DNA of 64,000 nt from Gerris lacustris. Lineage: Eukaryota > Arthropoda > Insecta > Hemiptera > Gerridae. Of this stretch, positions 52,541 through 63,483 are shown in pieces. The stretch is from the NCBI GenBank assembly GCA_951217055.1, contig CATNVA010000018.1:1054001-1118000 (forward strand). Direction: 5' to 3'. Within the stretch, counting starts at the first letter, position 1. Each line of letters begins with the position of its first letter. A program made the position numbers and the translations under genes. The notes below the pieces were generated by a model. That model was given only the letters and a program-made list of their open reading frames with translations, searched no databases and had not been told where the DNA came from.

Positions 52541-53094
52541 ACTAAAAAAACACTATTTCTGGTAAATAAGATTTATAGCCTCATTTTCATACTAGTCTAT
52601 ATCATCTTTTTAGAGAATTATTCGCAATATTTTTGCTTTTTTGTTCCATACTCTTCAGTAGAGTACAGCATATGTTACGTCGTTAGAAAGCTTATGAGTT
52701 GGCGGAGTTTTTAAGCTATTCAGAAATATATGTTGACTATGCAAACAACAAAGTTATGGAGGGTCATATTTTTGTTGGCATTTTTAATAAAATATTTTAG
52801 TAGTTTTTAATGGTTGTATTCTCACTTCAAATAGAGCTACACGAGTAAATGTTTAAGGTTTTTTAAAGGGAATTTAATGCACTTTCAAACAGTGAAGACC
52901 GCATCTTTTTAGCTATATTAGTTTTTGAGTTACAGAGCATTTTATTGCAAAATTCACAAATATATCGAAACTGTATATATTTCGATATATCTCGAAAACG
53001 AAGGTCGATAGGACATGTGATAATATAACATTTTTGGTAGAAAATTTGATATAGAATCACACCCTGCTCTGTGTCCCTGTTGAGTTGGAACACC

Positions 53095-53298
<204 letters not shown>

Positions 53299-53318
<20 letters not shown>

Positions 53319-54507
53319 CATAGAAAACGTCCCTGTGTTTGATGTAATAGGCGACCTTGAAAAAATTCTTGTATCTGTAGATGTAGAGAATAAAGACGAA
53401 ATAAGAAGCAATTGTGTCAATATCGTTACAAACCATATTCAGAGAATGATTGCCAGTGCACCTAATGGTTTTTGTTCCCAAAATAAAGAGGTTGGAAGAT
53501 GTTACCGTAAGACTAGGAGTTTTCTAAAAGAACACCCTGAGCTTATAGTTTGTCAGAGTGATAAAGGCGGTAATGTTGACGTTATGAAACAGGAGGAGTA
53601 TCATTGTAAAATGGAAGCACTGTTAGGGGACAAAGAAACATATAAAAAATTAGCTCGGGATCCGTCGTCGTCTTATAGGGTTAAAGTAAATAAGGTAGTT
53701 GATGACCTACTGGTTCTTAATTGAATTGATAAGCGTACGGCAACAAGTTTAAAATCACATACTGGTGTCGCTCCTAGGATTTATGGTTTGCCTAAGTTAC
53801 ACAAGGAAGGTATTCCTTTACACCCTATAGTTTCTTTTAACAATAGTCCTACGTACAATTTGTCCAAGTTTGGTGAGACTATTTTACACGGTTTCGTTAC
53901 AGATAGTGAATTTAATGAGAAAAATTTGTTAGATTTTAAGGAATCTGTTTCCAATCAGTTTGTAGACGAGTCTCTTACTATGATTTCGCTAGATGTTAAA
54001 TCTTTGTTCACTAACATTCCTTTAGATTTAGATGTTGCTTTCCAGCTTATTAACCAACAATGGGACAAGTGTGGATCGGGTACGGGAATCCCTAAGGCTC
54101 TGTTTCTTTATATTTTACAAGTAATATGTGATGCTCGCTATTTTGTTTTTGGAGGATCAGTTTTTGGTCAATGTTTTGGTTTACCAATGGGTTCACCTGT
54201 GTCTCCAGTTTTAGCCAATATTGTCATGTTAGATTTACTTAAGGTTTGCCTTTCTGGATTAGGTGACATTGTACAATTCGTAAAGTTATACGTGGATGAT
54301 TTGTTTTTAATTGTTAGGAAAGGCCAGGAGGATACTGTACTTGCTGTGCTTAATTCCTACCATGCGAGGCTTAATTTCACAATTGAGTGTGAGGAAAATG
54401 GATTGCTTCCTATTTTGGATTTAAAAGTGATAAGAGGGCCTGGCGGTACTCTCCTCACTGACTGGTATTCTAAGCCCACCAGTTCAGGTCGTGTTTTGAA
54501 TTGTTGA
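53299..54507 (+). pseudogene. Penelope-like element reverse transcriptase, truncated
   Basis: One frame with a single TGA at 53722-53724. Conserved Penelope RT blocks: IVCQSDKGGNVDVM, PRIYGLPKLHKEG, TMISLDVKSLFTNIP, FGQCFGLPMGSPVSPVLANI and KLYVDDLFLI with intact catalytic Asp pair, then KPTSSGRVLN. It stops at that point; the GIY-YIG endonuclease and the rest of the C terminus are missing because BEL4 sequence begins at about 54530. The N-terminal region before the RT is also incomplete. Confidence 0.92.
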
Positions 54508-54535
54508 CGACCTCTCGGATTTTCTTTTCTTTAGT

Positions 54536-54892
54536 TTGTCTATACGCCAACTCGATCAAGTCACCCGCAAAGAATTCGAGACAAAAATTCAAGACACCAA
54601 GTCCATTCCGTCCTTTGTATCGCTTCTTTCATTTGTAAAATCCTCATGTAGACTTTTAGAGATTACCTCCGCTGTAGGTTCAGGTACTCCAGTATCCACC
54701 CGCAAACTTGATTCGCCTAAAAATATACCTTCCTACACTTCACCGCCTAAAAATGTTGCAACGAGAAAAAATGTGTGTACTACTCAATTAGGCTCGCAAA
54801 ATAAACCCAAATATGAGAAACCCGCTATACGTTGTCCTAAATGTGAGGACTCTCATCAAATATACCACTGTCCAAAATTTCTTAAATCTTAA
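54536..54892 (+). pseudogene. BEL4 Gag fragment
   Basis: C-terminal part of Gag: TRKEFETKIQ, FVSLLSFVKSSCRLLE, then the first zinc knuckle CPKCEDSHQIYHCPKFLK. The second knuckle and linker, present in BEL1, are missing: the sequence jumps to the protease region (SVVLLGTATALI) in another frame at about 54890, an internal deletion. Confidence 0.8.
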
Positions 54893-54894
54893 AT

Positions 54895-55485
54895 CTGTAG
54901 TCTTACTAGGCACTGCAACCGCATTGATTAAAAATAAAAAAGGCAAGTTTATTAGATTCCGCCTACTGATCGATTGTGGATCAGCCGCATCCTTCATAAC
55001 AAATTCTTTAGCTAATTTACTTGACCTACCTATTGAACCTACTGTTCAGCAATTTTCAGGTTTGTCGAATACTCCTGTCGGGTCCAGTTCAGGCTTAATA
55101 GAATGTACTGTAAAGCCAATTGGTACCACCCACCCGCAGATAACCGCTCGCGCACTTATAGTTGATACCATTTTGAGTAATGTTCCGCAGGTCAGTTTAC
55201 CTGATAGTTGTAAGTATCTTCTTCAGGGTTTACATTTGGCAGACCCTGATTTTCACCGCTCTTCACCAGTCGACATGTTATTGGGTTGTGACATTCTCCC
55301 AAAAATTCTCGTGCCGCACGCTTCTCCGCCGTTTACTTCTGAGTTAGGTGTATTATGTACTGTATTTGGGCACGTCATAATAGGACCTCTACCTGTAAAT
55401 TCTAAGTTTACTCCGCTTAACAAAATTCCTTCTCTCGTAACCTATCCGCTTTGTTCCACAACGCATACTTACGATGATTTGACTA
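54895..55485 (+). pseudogene. BEL4 protease region
   Basis: VVLLGTATALIKNKKGKF, then RLLIDCGSAASFITNSL and MLLGCDILPKIL. The active-site triad reads Asp-Cys-Gly where other BEL copies here have Asp-Ser-Gly or Asp-Thr-Gly. The frame continues to HTYDDLT at the SINE insertion; beyond that the reading is SINE sequence. Confidence 0.85.
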
Positions 55486-55964
55486 GAAGTAGTAGTAGTT
55501 ACCTAGTACTTCCTACTAGACGGGTAGGACGAACCACTTGTTCGAACCTAGCAATCAGGCCTTATAGTAGACCCATTTTACTTGCCCCGTGGTGGAGAGT
55601 TCCAGCTACTTCACACATCATACATTTGTACATTGTACCGCCGAAGCGAGTATGATGTGGTCATTAGTAAGCTATATGAGCGTGCTTCAAAGTGTGGGGG
55701 AAGAGGACCCCTCAGGGTTCCCTCGCCCTACTCCGACCTCGAACCATAGATACAGATCACATTTCATGACTCGGATCGAACCCACTAGACGACGTGGGGG
55801 AAGAGAACCCCTCAGGGGGTGTCCCTCGCCCTGCTCCGTCCGCAATTCATAGATGCATTCAGTGTATCACGGCCCGGGATCGAACCCACGACCTCGAGTT
55901 CCTTCGACTCAGTGATAGCTGAGCTCGGTGTCTTTACGACCTCGGCCACCCTGGCTCCCTAAAC
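55486..55964 (-). mobile_element. tRNA-derived SINE in BEL4, 10-bp target duplication
   Basis: Flanked by GATTTGACTA at 55476-55485 and 55965-55974. In minus sense it starts GGAGCCAGGGTGGCCGAGG (A-box-like, tRNA-Ser-like), has a B box GGTTCGATCCC at about 55880-55890, and ends in an ACT-repeat tail at the left edge. The body contains two related units: GTGGGGGAAGAG followed by CCCCTCAGG occurs at about 55696 and 55794, each with its own GGATCGAACCC. Insert plus one duplication is 489 bp, a multiple of three. Confidence 0.88.
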
Positions 55965-55975
55965 GATTTGACTAA

Positions 55976-57136
55976 GTCCGTAGAAAGGTTCTGGGAGACC
56001 GAAACTATATCATCGGCACCCCCTACTGACCCTGTAGACGAATACTGTGAAAATCATTTTGTTCACTCGCACGTTCGTGACTCGTCTGGACGTTATATTG
56101 TAGAAATGCCATTCATCAAAGATCCCACTTCTATACAGTTTCATCAGTCTAAAGAAATCGCTTTACAACGTTTCCACTCTCTTGAATATCGCTTCCGTAA
56201 AAATACAAATTTAAAAAAAGACTGTGTTCAATTTTTAAATGAATATTTGGACCTTGGCCACATGGTCAAAGCGACCCGCCCGGGTAGGTATTTCATACCT
56301 TACTTTTGTGTTTTTAATCCCAATTCCCCCACCACTCCTTCCCGCGTTGTATTCGACGGCTCTTTGAAGAAATCGCATATTTCATTAAATGAAATATTAT
56401 TCGCCGGACCTAAGTTGCAACACGAAGTTCCGGAAGTCTTGTTAAATTTTAGGATTGAACCGCTAGTTTTTTGTTGCGATATTTCAAAAATGTACAGACA
56501 AATAAATGTGCAAGACGATCAATGTATTTTTCAGCACATTTTATTCCGTGATGATCCGAGTAAACCCCTCGAAGAATATGAGTTACGGACAATAACTTAC
56601 GGCTTATCTCCATCCGCCTTTTGCTCTCAGCAATGTTTAATACAACTGACTAGAGATGAAGGAGATAAATACCCGCTGGCTGTTCCCATTATTTTAAACA
56701 ACTCGGTCGTAGATGATTTATTCGCAGGTGCAAAGTCTATTGACAAGTTACTCGAAATTAAATCCCAGTTATCCTCACTATTAGCCACTGGTGGCTTTCC
56801 GCTAAATAAATGGCTTTCTAGCAGTGCTGAATTTTTAAATTCACTTAAGGAATCAGACTCGTCTAGCTCGTTAGTAATCAGAAGTGCTGATGATACCTCT
56901 GTTAAAGTATTAGGTGTCGGTTGGGATCCGAAACGCGACGTTTTCTTTTTCGCTTTAGATCCGCCGTCTCTTCTCGACACTTATACAAAACGTCAAGTTC
57001 TCAGTACTGTAGCACGTATTTACGATCCGCTAGGATTTGCCGCTCCGGTTATATTTTTATTTAAGTGTTTACTTAAAGAAATTTGGTTGTCAGGAGTCGG
57101 TTGGGACGATCCTATTCCCCCAACTCTTTCTACGAA
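55976..57136 (+). pseudogene. BEL4 reverse transcriptase
   Basis: Resumes in the frame used before the SINE. VERFWETE and SGRYIVEMPF, then RVVFDGS, CDISKMYRQINVQDDQ, TITYGLSPSAFCSQQ and the catalytic box NNSVVDDLFAG with both Asp residues. Ends LGVGWDPKRD, IYDPLGFAAPVIFLFK before a TGA at 57138 in the linker to RNase H. The reading frame is otherwise uninterrupted. Confidence 0.92.
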
Positions 57137-57174
57137 ATGAAATCAATGTCTAGTTGAGTTACCGCTTCTGTATT

Positions 57175-57335
57175 TGATTTAATTTACCTTTATTGAATAA
57201 GAAAAAATACAACATATTAATACATAATAATATTCCATTACATCGAGTTATCTTTTTTGCTGATTTAACAATTTAATACTACATTAGGTTATCTCTCCAC
57301 TAGAGAACCTGGAGTCCTGAGCTGTGGAGAGAGAA
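57175..57335 (-). mobile_element. Small insert in BEL4, possible retroposon 3' end
   Basis: Pol similarity breaks off at about 57174 and resumes near 57335. Read on the minus strand the insert ends ...TTATTCAATAAAGGTAAA, with a polyadenylation-like AATAAA, suggesting a short 5'-truncated retroposon. Boundaries and target duplication not established. Confidence 0.4.
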
Positions 57336-58345
57336 AAGAGAGTATAAAATTCAAGTTCCTAGATGTTTATTTCCCTTAGATCCAATCAGCTGTCACTTAC
57401 TCGGCTTCAGCGATGCTTCGATCAGCGGTTCCAGTTCTGTATTATTTCTCCGTGTTCAGTACTTAGATAAATCTGTTAAAGTTTTTCTTTTGAAATCTAA
57501 AACGAAAGTGGCCCCATCCAAAGGACATACGATACCTCGACTAGAATTAATAGGTGCATTACTTCTAACTAAACTAATTAAATCTGTTCAACCTTTTTTA
57601 ACCCACTTACCTGTACCTAGTTATACCACTCATTTGTTCTGTGACTCTACAATTGTTTTATCTTGGATAAGAAAACCTCCACACTTATTGAAGTTGTTTG
57701 TTTCTAACAGAGTTTCTGCAATTCTTGAAAATACCACGCCGTCTGAGGTATTATGTACCGACTGAAAATAATATCGCTGATTGCGCTTCTAGAGGGCTCA
57801 CTCCTCAAGGTCTTTTAGATAATATTTCCTGGTTTCAGGGCCCCAAATGGGCCTACGATCAACCAGAACATTGGCCTATTACCGCTTTTGAACCGGTAGA
57901 GACACCTGATTTGCCTGAAGTCAAACCCTCAGTATTGTTGACTACACCTCCAGATGTACCTACGCCGCTTCCTGCTTGGCTACTTAGTTATTCTAAATTA
58001 CCTAAACTTAAAAAAATCGCCGCCTACATATTACGCTTTGTTCATAATATCCGTAACCCTCTAAATCGCCGCTGTAATAACTTAACCGTTTCAGAGTTAA
58101 ACCTAGGGCTAAACTTATGCATTAAACTGGACCAATTATTTTATTTCAATGATGATATTCGCCGCTTATCTTTGAATCTTCCTTGTTCAATAAAAATTCA
58201 AAAATTGTCTCCCTTTGTTGACAAGGACGGACTGATAAGAGTCGGAGGCCGTTTAAAGAATAGCTCTCTTCCGTATACGTCAAAATATCAAATATTACTT
58301 CATAATAAGAGTTATTTAACTCGACTTATGTGTTTTATCTTGGAT
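57336..58345 (+). pseudogene. BEL4 RNase H and start of integrase
   Basis: RNase H: LGFSDASISGSS, HTIPRLELIGALLL and LFCDSTIVLSWIRKPPHLLK. A frameshift at about 57745 moves to the frame with NIADCASRGLTPQGL and WFQGPKWAYD. Integrase N-terminal region: KLSPFVDKDGLIRVGGRLKN, then the zinc finger would begin, but similarity ends near 58345 (CFILDKKT). The catalytic integrase core is absent. Confidence 0.9.
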
Positions 58346-58600
58346 AAGAAAACCTTGTACCGTGGTAAGTTTTTGGAGTTTGTTTTTCGCGTTTGAACGA
58401 CTTCCGTAGGCTGGCGCCACCTCTCGGATCTTTGTGAGATTAGTTTTCAGGGCCCATCACCTGCTGCCACCTAGCGGAATATCCGACGAACTACTTCGAA
58501 CAGGTCCGACATATTCAGTTTTATTCTTCTTCACCAGGTCGTATATATTTTATTTTCTTTCCCTCATATCTTTTCTTATATTTCAGCTAGGAAATTCCCG
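58346..58600. other. No gene recognised
   Basis: Includes CTGGCGCCACCTCTCGG and a CTGCCACCTAGCGG block, recalling the GTCGCTAGATAGCGC-type blocks near 37010-37090 in the Penelope-type terminal repeat. Origin uncertain. Confidence 0.35.
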
Positions 58601-58789
58601 TTTTAATAAATAAATAAATAAATAAACAATTTATTCCTCACAATACATAGGATAATTAAGTTAATAAATACAATTAAATTAATACATGCAGTGGTGAGCG
58701 CTCCCAAAAAGCAAAAGCTTGAGCTAGGGAGCGGCCGTTACATTATTTTTATTCTTTTTTAACAAAATACTTTTCTAACAAGATATTTA

Positions 58790-58895
58790 TATGCATACAT
58801 ACATACACACATACATACATATATACACATACACATATCATATATATACATACATACACATACACTACATACACATATATACATATACACACAAA
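58790..58895. repeat. (ATAC)n/(ATACAC)n microsatellite in LINE3 3' UTR
   Basis: Interrupted ATACAT and ACACAT units. Confidence 0.85.
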
Positions 58896-59339
58896 AAAAA
58901 CTTAATAAATTATATATTTACATAGACCTATTTATTCTATTTTTATTCAGAGTTTAACAACGTTATACCTAATAAAATGAAACTTATTCCATTTTATTTT
59001 ATAATAAATATAAATAATAAAATTTGAAGAGATAAAGCGTAAAATCAAAATTAATTGCCTTTTTTCAAACAGTCAATCACTAGAGCTTAAAAAAAGAAAA
59101 ATTAAATAAAATAATAATGATAATTAAAAAATAAATAAATAAAATTAAATAAAAAATTATGCAAATCTGTGCCTATTCAATTCAGTAAGCTTTTAAATTT
59201 ATTTCAAATTGTCTCAAATTGTAATAATACATATTACTACAATAATATATTATTATTATTGTTGATAAGAATGGAGAGAGAAAAAAAGTAAATGTAGTAC
59301 AACAAATTCTTTAGAAAGAGAGATTAAACTTTTTTGAAT
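58896..59339 (-). other. LINE3 3' UTR
   Basis: AT-rich untranslated sequence between the ORF2 stop and the microsatellite. Confidence 0.6.
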
Positions 59340-62300
59340 TTAATTTAAATGTATATTATTGATAGTGTAATGATTTCTAATCCATATATCTACTTGTTTT
59401 TTATACGTATCTATTGTTTTGATGTTTCTTATATGTTGAGGTAAAGCATTGTGGAGTTTGATTCTTATATACGATGGGTGTCTTTGTGCGAAAGTGGATT
59501 TGGTTGCTATTGTTTGTAGATTTCTGTTTGTTTTCGTCCTGGTTTCATAGTTATGTTGTACGGTTTGTATTGGTAACTTGAAGTAGTATACTAGAACTGT
59601 TTTTTTGTGCAACTGATCAATGTTTAAAACTGAAAATTCTCTAAATAAAGCGATTGATGAATAGTCTTTAGGTTTTTTAAGTATTATTTTTATTATTGTT
59701 TTTTGAACTATTTGTAGTGGTTTTAGAACGGACGCAGTTGCACCTCCCCATACCAGCACACCATACTGGAGAAGGGATTGTACTAAAGCGTAATAGATTT
59801 TTTTTAATGTAGCGGGATCACAAAATTCTCTAAGAATTTTAAAGTAGTAAATAAATTTTTTAATTTTATTACAAAGAAAACTTATTTGACGTTTCCAATT
59901 CAGCCTATAGTCTAACATAACTCCCAAATATTTGGAATATTCCACTTTTTGTATAGTCTTCATACATGTACAACAGTCTTGTTTAGAGTCCATTAACTTA
60001 CAATTACATGAGTGAATTTTTAATAGTCTGTCTCGTGGTTGTCCAGCTTTAGTTTTTGAAAATGTGATATAATTCGTCTTGTCTTCGTTAAGGTAAAGTA
60101 AGTTTGTGTGTAGCCATTTGTTTACAAGGAATAATCCTCTTGAAGCTTTTTCGTAGGTTTCGTCCCAGTCGGAACCTTCGAAAAAGAGCACCGTGTCATC
60201 GGCGAATCCGTACGCTTGACCAACGCCATCAAGCACCCCGTATATATCATTTATATAGGCTTGGAATAATACAGGCGAGATGACAGTGCCTTGAGGTATT
60301 TGATACTGATTTATTTCTATACTCTCGCTTACGGTATCATTTAGTTTAGTCAGTTGCTTCCTATTCTGTAAGTATGAAGTTAATAACTGCAATGATTTAC
60401 CTCTTAGTCCGTAAAGTTCTAGTTTGTTCAGTAGTTTGTCGTGATTCACAGTATCGAACGCCTTGCTAAGGTCCAAGAACACAGCCAAACATTTTTTACT
60501 ATTGTCTAAACAGTCTGTAATATCACTAGTAATCTTGTATAGGGCGTCTTGTGTGCTTATATTCTGTCTAAAACCGAACTGATGGTCGTTAATAACCCCA
60601 TGTTTATTAAAAAAATGTAACATTCTTTTTTTAATTATTTTTTCTAAAATCTTCGCTAAGTTTGATATAAGGCTAATTGGTCTATAATTAGTAGGATCAG
60701 ACTTGTTTTTCGATTTGTATAATGGGGAAATTAGGGCTATTTTAAATTTATCTGGAAATATACCTCCATTTAAACATAAATTATAAATATAAACTAACGG
60801 GTCTATAATATATTGTTGAGCATTTTTAATTATCAGCGAGGTTATTTGATCTATTCCGGGTGCCGTACCTTTTTTTAGCTCTCTGATTAGAGAAATGACT
60901 TGTTTTGTATCAGTTGGCCAAAACACCAAAGAATCTTTGACAGGTTTGATCAACTCAAGCGTACTACGGTTACTGCAATCACATATAGATTTACATTTTA
61001 CGGCTAATTTGGTTCCAGTACTAGCAAAGTGCAGATTAAGAACGTTAGCTATTTGTTTACGATCTGTCGTAATCTGACCTTGATTATTTGTAATTTCCGA
61101 TATATTAGTACCGGTCTTTGTTCTAGATAAACAAGTGTTAATGGTTTCCCAGATTCTTTTACTATCATTGTTAGCTCTATTTATTTGTTCTCTATAATAA
61201 TTATTTTTCGTTATTCTAATTAAACTATTTATTTTATTTCTATATTTCTTATAATTTACGGCTAGTTGTTTATTATCTGTCTGTTTCTGCAGTTTACTAA
61301 ACATTTTATCTCTTTTTACCATACTTGTCACGAGTCCTACAGTGATCCAGGGTTTTAACTTAGTTACTTTCCTGCCTGGTTTAATAATTATTTTCGCTCG
61401 TTTTATCGCAGTTTGTATTTTTACAGTTATATAGTTTACTGCTTGATTTATATCTGTTAGCATATACAGGTCATCCCATTGAACCTCACTTAGTTCTTTT
61501 AACAAAATCTCAGTATTTATTTTATAGTTTAGTAAATTTGATGTATTGTTAGTTTCAGTGGTTTTCGATCGTAGGATTTGTGGTAGATTAGTTAGGTCTT
61601 CGCTATTTCCGTCAGTGTCTTTGTTATACATGAGCTTATTAGTGTCCAAGTGTAGCAATACCGGATAGTGGTCAGTTATTTTATTAATAATAATATAGGG
61701 TTTAGCGACAATATTGCTCGATTGTTTAAACCAAATATGGTCTAAACAAGATTTAGAAGTTTTCTCTTCTCTCGTGTAATCATTAATGTACGATATAAAG
61801 CCGTACGAAGCCAACATTGTCGTATACTCTGTGGTGATAGAAGTTGTCTTACTGTTCTCTCCTATATTTATATTAATGTCCCCGGTAATTATTTGATTGT
61901 AATTTTTTGTGGTTGATTTTAGGTAATTTTCTAGCGATTCTATGAAAAGATTTACGTTCAGTTCCCAAGACCTGTAGATGACTAATAGATTAAATGTGAA
62001 ACTATTTATCTTAACTTTTAACGCTAAACTATTACTATGGCTTACCGGACAGTTAACTGTATCTAATATATTTATGTGGTTTTTAGTGTATACTATTACA
62101 CCGTCACATTTATTGTGCAGTGAGCCTGAAAATGAGGTCGTGTATCCTGGTATACTGTAGATATCGGTAAATGTGTTCATGTGAGTTTCTGTTAGTACAA
62201 TTATATCAATATTTTTGTTTTTTAAACTATCTAGAAATACTAAAAATTGATCAAAATTTTTTCTTAAACTTCTTATGTTCATATTAAGTATACTAAAATT

Positions 62301-62426
62301 AAAATGATTGCTGTTTTTAATTTCAGTTAATTCAGATATATATACTTTATTTGTTTTAACTGTGTTTGTAATTAATTTATTATTAATAATATGAATTAGA
62401 GAGTTCATAAAGATAGATGCAGACAC
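59340..62426 (-). CDS. LINE3 ORF2: endonuclease-reverse transcriptase
   Basis: 1,028 codons, uninterrupted. APE-like endonuclease at about residues 45-265: LNMNIRSLRKNFDQF, IVLTETHMNT (metal-binding Glu), ITGDININIGEN, and SCLDHIWF with KITDHYPVLLHLD (catalytic His). Reverse transcriptase about 530-800: NYRPISLISNLAKILEKII (about 580), FRQNISTQDALYK, VFLDLSKAFDTVNHDKL, IPQGTVISPVLFQAYINDI and catalytic FADD at about 741. A Cys cluster (CNCKLMDSKQDCCTCM) lies after the RT core. Length and block order fit the CR1/Jockey group. With the adjacent intact ORF1 this may be a recently active copy. Confidence 0.94.
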   Translation of the reverse strand: MSASIFMNSLIHIINNKLITNTVKTNKVYISELTEIKNSNHFNFSILNMNIRSLRKNFDQFLVFLDSLKNKNIDIIVLTETHMNTFTDIYSIPGYTTSFSGSLHNKCDGVIVYTKNHINILDTVNCPVSHSNSLALKVKINSFTFNLLVIYRSWELNVNLFIESLENYLKSTTKNYNQIITGDININIGENSKTTSITTEYTTMLASYGFISYINDYTREEKTSKSCLDHIWFKQSSNIVAKPYIIINKITDHYPVLLHLDTNKLMYNKDTDGNSEDLTNLPQILRSKTTETNNTSNLLNYKINTEILLKELSEVQWDDLYMLTDINQAVNYITVKIQTAIKRAKIIIKPGRKVTKLKPWITVGLVTSMVKRDKMFSKLQKQTDNKQLAVNYKKYRNKINSLIRITKNNYYREQINRANNDSKRIWETINTCLSRTKTGTNISEITNNQGQITTDRKQIANVLNLHFASTGTKLAVKCKSICDCSNRSTLELIKPVKDSLVFWPTDTKQVISLIRELKKGTAPGIDQITSLIIKNAQQYIIDPLVYIYNLCLNGGIFPDKFKIALISPLYKSKNKSDPTNYRPISLISNLAKILEKIIKKRMLHFFNKHGVINDHQFGFRQNISTQDALYKITSDITDCLDNSKKCLAVFLDLSKAFDTVNHDKLLNKLELYGLRGKSLQLLTSYLQNRKQLTKLNDTVSESIEINQYQIPQGTVISPVLFQAYINDIYGVLDGVGQAYGFADDTVLFFEGSDWDETYEKASRGLFLVNKWLHTNLLYLNEDKTNYITFSKTKAGQPRDRLLKIHSCNCKLMDSKQDCCTCMKTIQKVEYSKYLGVMLDYRLNWKRQISFLCNKIKKFIYYFKILREFCDPATLKKIYYALVQSLLQYGVLVWGGATASVLKPLQIVQKTIIKIILKKPKDYSSIALFREFSVLNIDQLHKKTVLVYYFKLPIQTVQHNYETRTKTNRNLQTIATKSTFAQRHPSYIRIKLHNALPQHIRNIKTIDTYKKQVDIWIRNHYTINNIHLN

Positions 62427-62457
62427 TGAAAAACAATTATAAATGGGTCATATTTAT

Positions 62458-63483
62458 TTATTTGTTTAGGTCGGATAAGAACTGATGGGTTACCTTTATA
62501 ACGCGGTGACTTTCATCTTTCCTCATTAACACACGACAGTTTTTAACCCAAACAAATTTATAATTATTTTGCCTTGCTGCATCTCTAGCCTTGTTGAGTA
62601 GACCTCGAGTGTACTGGGTGAGATGTTCGGACACGTTCACTCTGCCACCTGGTTCCGTCATCCTAACCAACCTTTCAAAACGAGTTTCTTCCTCAGGTTG
62701 TCCATCCGAGTTAGTAATAAGTTTCCTTAGACTGATACCGTAATCTTCTCGATCATCTTTAGCCAAGTTTTTAAACTGTTGTAGCCAACGGTCCTTGGTG
62801 GCTCTTCTGACGAATTTCACTACTATAGGGCGATGCGCAGAATTATTGTTCTTTGATGGCGGTAGTCGATGAGCAGCACTCACGTCCCTGACGTCGTACT
62901 CCACTCCGACGGCCCGTCCCATCACTCCCAAGATGTCATTGTACACGTCCTCGTCCTTTGATTCCGGAATTCCGAATATTATTAAATTGTCTTTTCGGCT
63001 ATATTGTAATTCTTCTTCCCTCGCTTGGTTTATTTCCTCTATTTTTTTGTGAAGTTGATGAATTTGCTCGTCTTTTTCTTTAACCATTTTCATCATTTCA
63101 TCGAATCTTGCAAGAATCGAATCATATTGGTTAGATATGAATTCTACTGCTTTTTTTATTTCTACAAGCTCTTTCTTCTCTCCAGAGTCAGTTTTAGCTA
63201 GTTTGTTCGCTACATGATCGCTTATACTAGTAGCTAGCATGGGCTGAGCTAATTTTAATTCGGTTTTTATAGCTGTATTTATGTGCTGCATTATTTTAGA
63301 CCATTCGGTTTGTGAAAAGGTTTTACATACGTAGCATTTCCACTTCTTTTTTGCATCTTGACTCATTTTACCAAAATTTTCTGAAGTCATTCCATTGCAT
63401 ACATAATGATGAAACGTTTTGCATTTAGAACAGCATAAAAAATATTCATCATTAAAATCACCATTGCAAAGATCGCACCACAT
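62458..63483 (-). CDS. LINE3 ORF1: PHD finger, coiled coil and RNA-binding domain
   Basis: 341 codons from ATG at 63483. N terminus: Cys-rich PHD-type zinc finger (CDLCNGDFNDEYFLCCSKC, HHYVC, WKCYVCK; about residues 3-53). Then a long heptad-rich coiled coil (about 100-160: FDEMMKMVKEKDEQIHQLHK). From RKDNLIIFGIPES (about 165) an RRM-like/FP25K-like region with AAHRLPPSK and RPIVVKFVRRATKDRWLQ. This PHD plus coiled coil plus RNA-binding layout is known for ORF1 proteins of CR1-type LINEs, which bind element RNA. Uninterrupted. Confidence 0.88.
   Translation of the reverse strand: MWCDLCNGDFNDEYFLCCSKCKTFHHYVCNGMTSENFGKMSQDAKKKWKCYVCKTFSQTEWSKIMQHINTAIKTELKLAQPMLATSISDHVANKLAKTDSGEKKELVEIKKAVEFISNQYDSILARFDEMMKMVKEKDEQIHQLHKKIEEINQAREEELQYSRKDNLIIFGIPESKDEDVYNDILGVMGRAVGVEYDVRDVSAAHRLPPSKNNNSAHRPIVVKFVRRATKDRWLQQFKNLAKDDREDYGISLRKLITNSDGQPEEETRFERLVRMTEPGGRVNVSEHLTQYTRGLLNKARDAARQNNYKFVWVKNCRVLMRKDESHRVIKVTHQFLSDLNK

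Larger units (their letters stand above)
54530..58345 (+). mobile_element. BEL4: internal fragment of a BEL/Pao element
   Basis: Partial gag, protease, RT, RNase H and the start of integrase on the plus strand, with no LTR seen at either end. It is interrupted by a SINE (55486-55964) and by a small insert (about 57175-57335). The gag zinc finger resembles BEL1 (QIYHCPKFLK against LNQCPQFLK), so it is related to BEL1. Confidence 0.85.

Noticed and set aside
54510..54532. Pyrimidine tract plus AG as a real splice acceptor joining Penelope RT to downstream sequence
   Set aside because: The downstream sequence is BEL gag in an unrelated protein context; the match is short and expected by chance.
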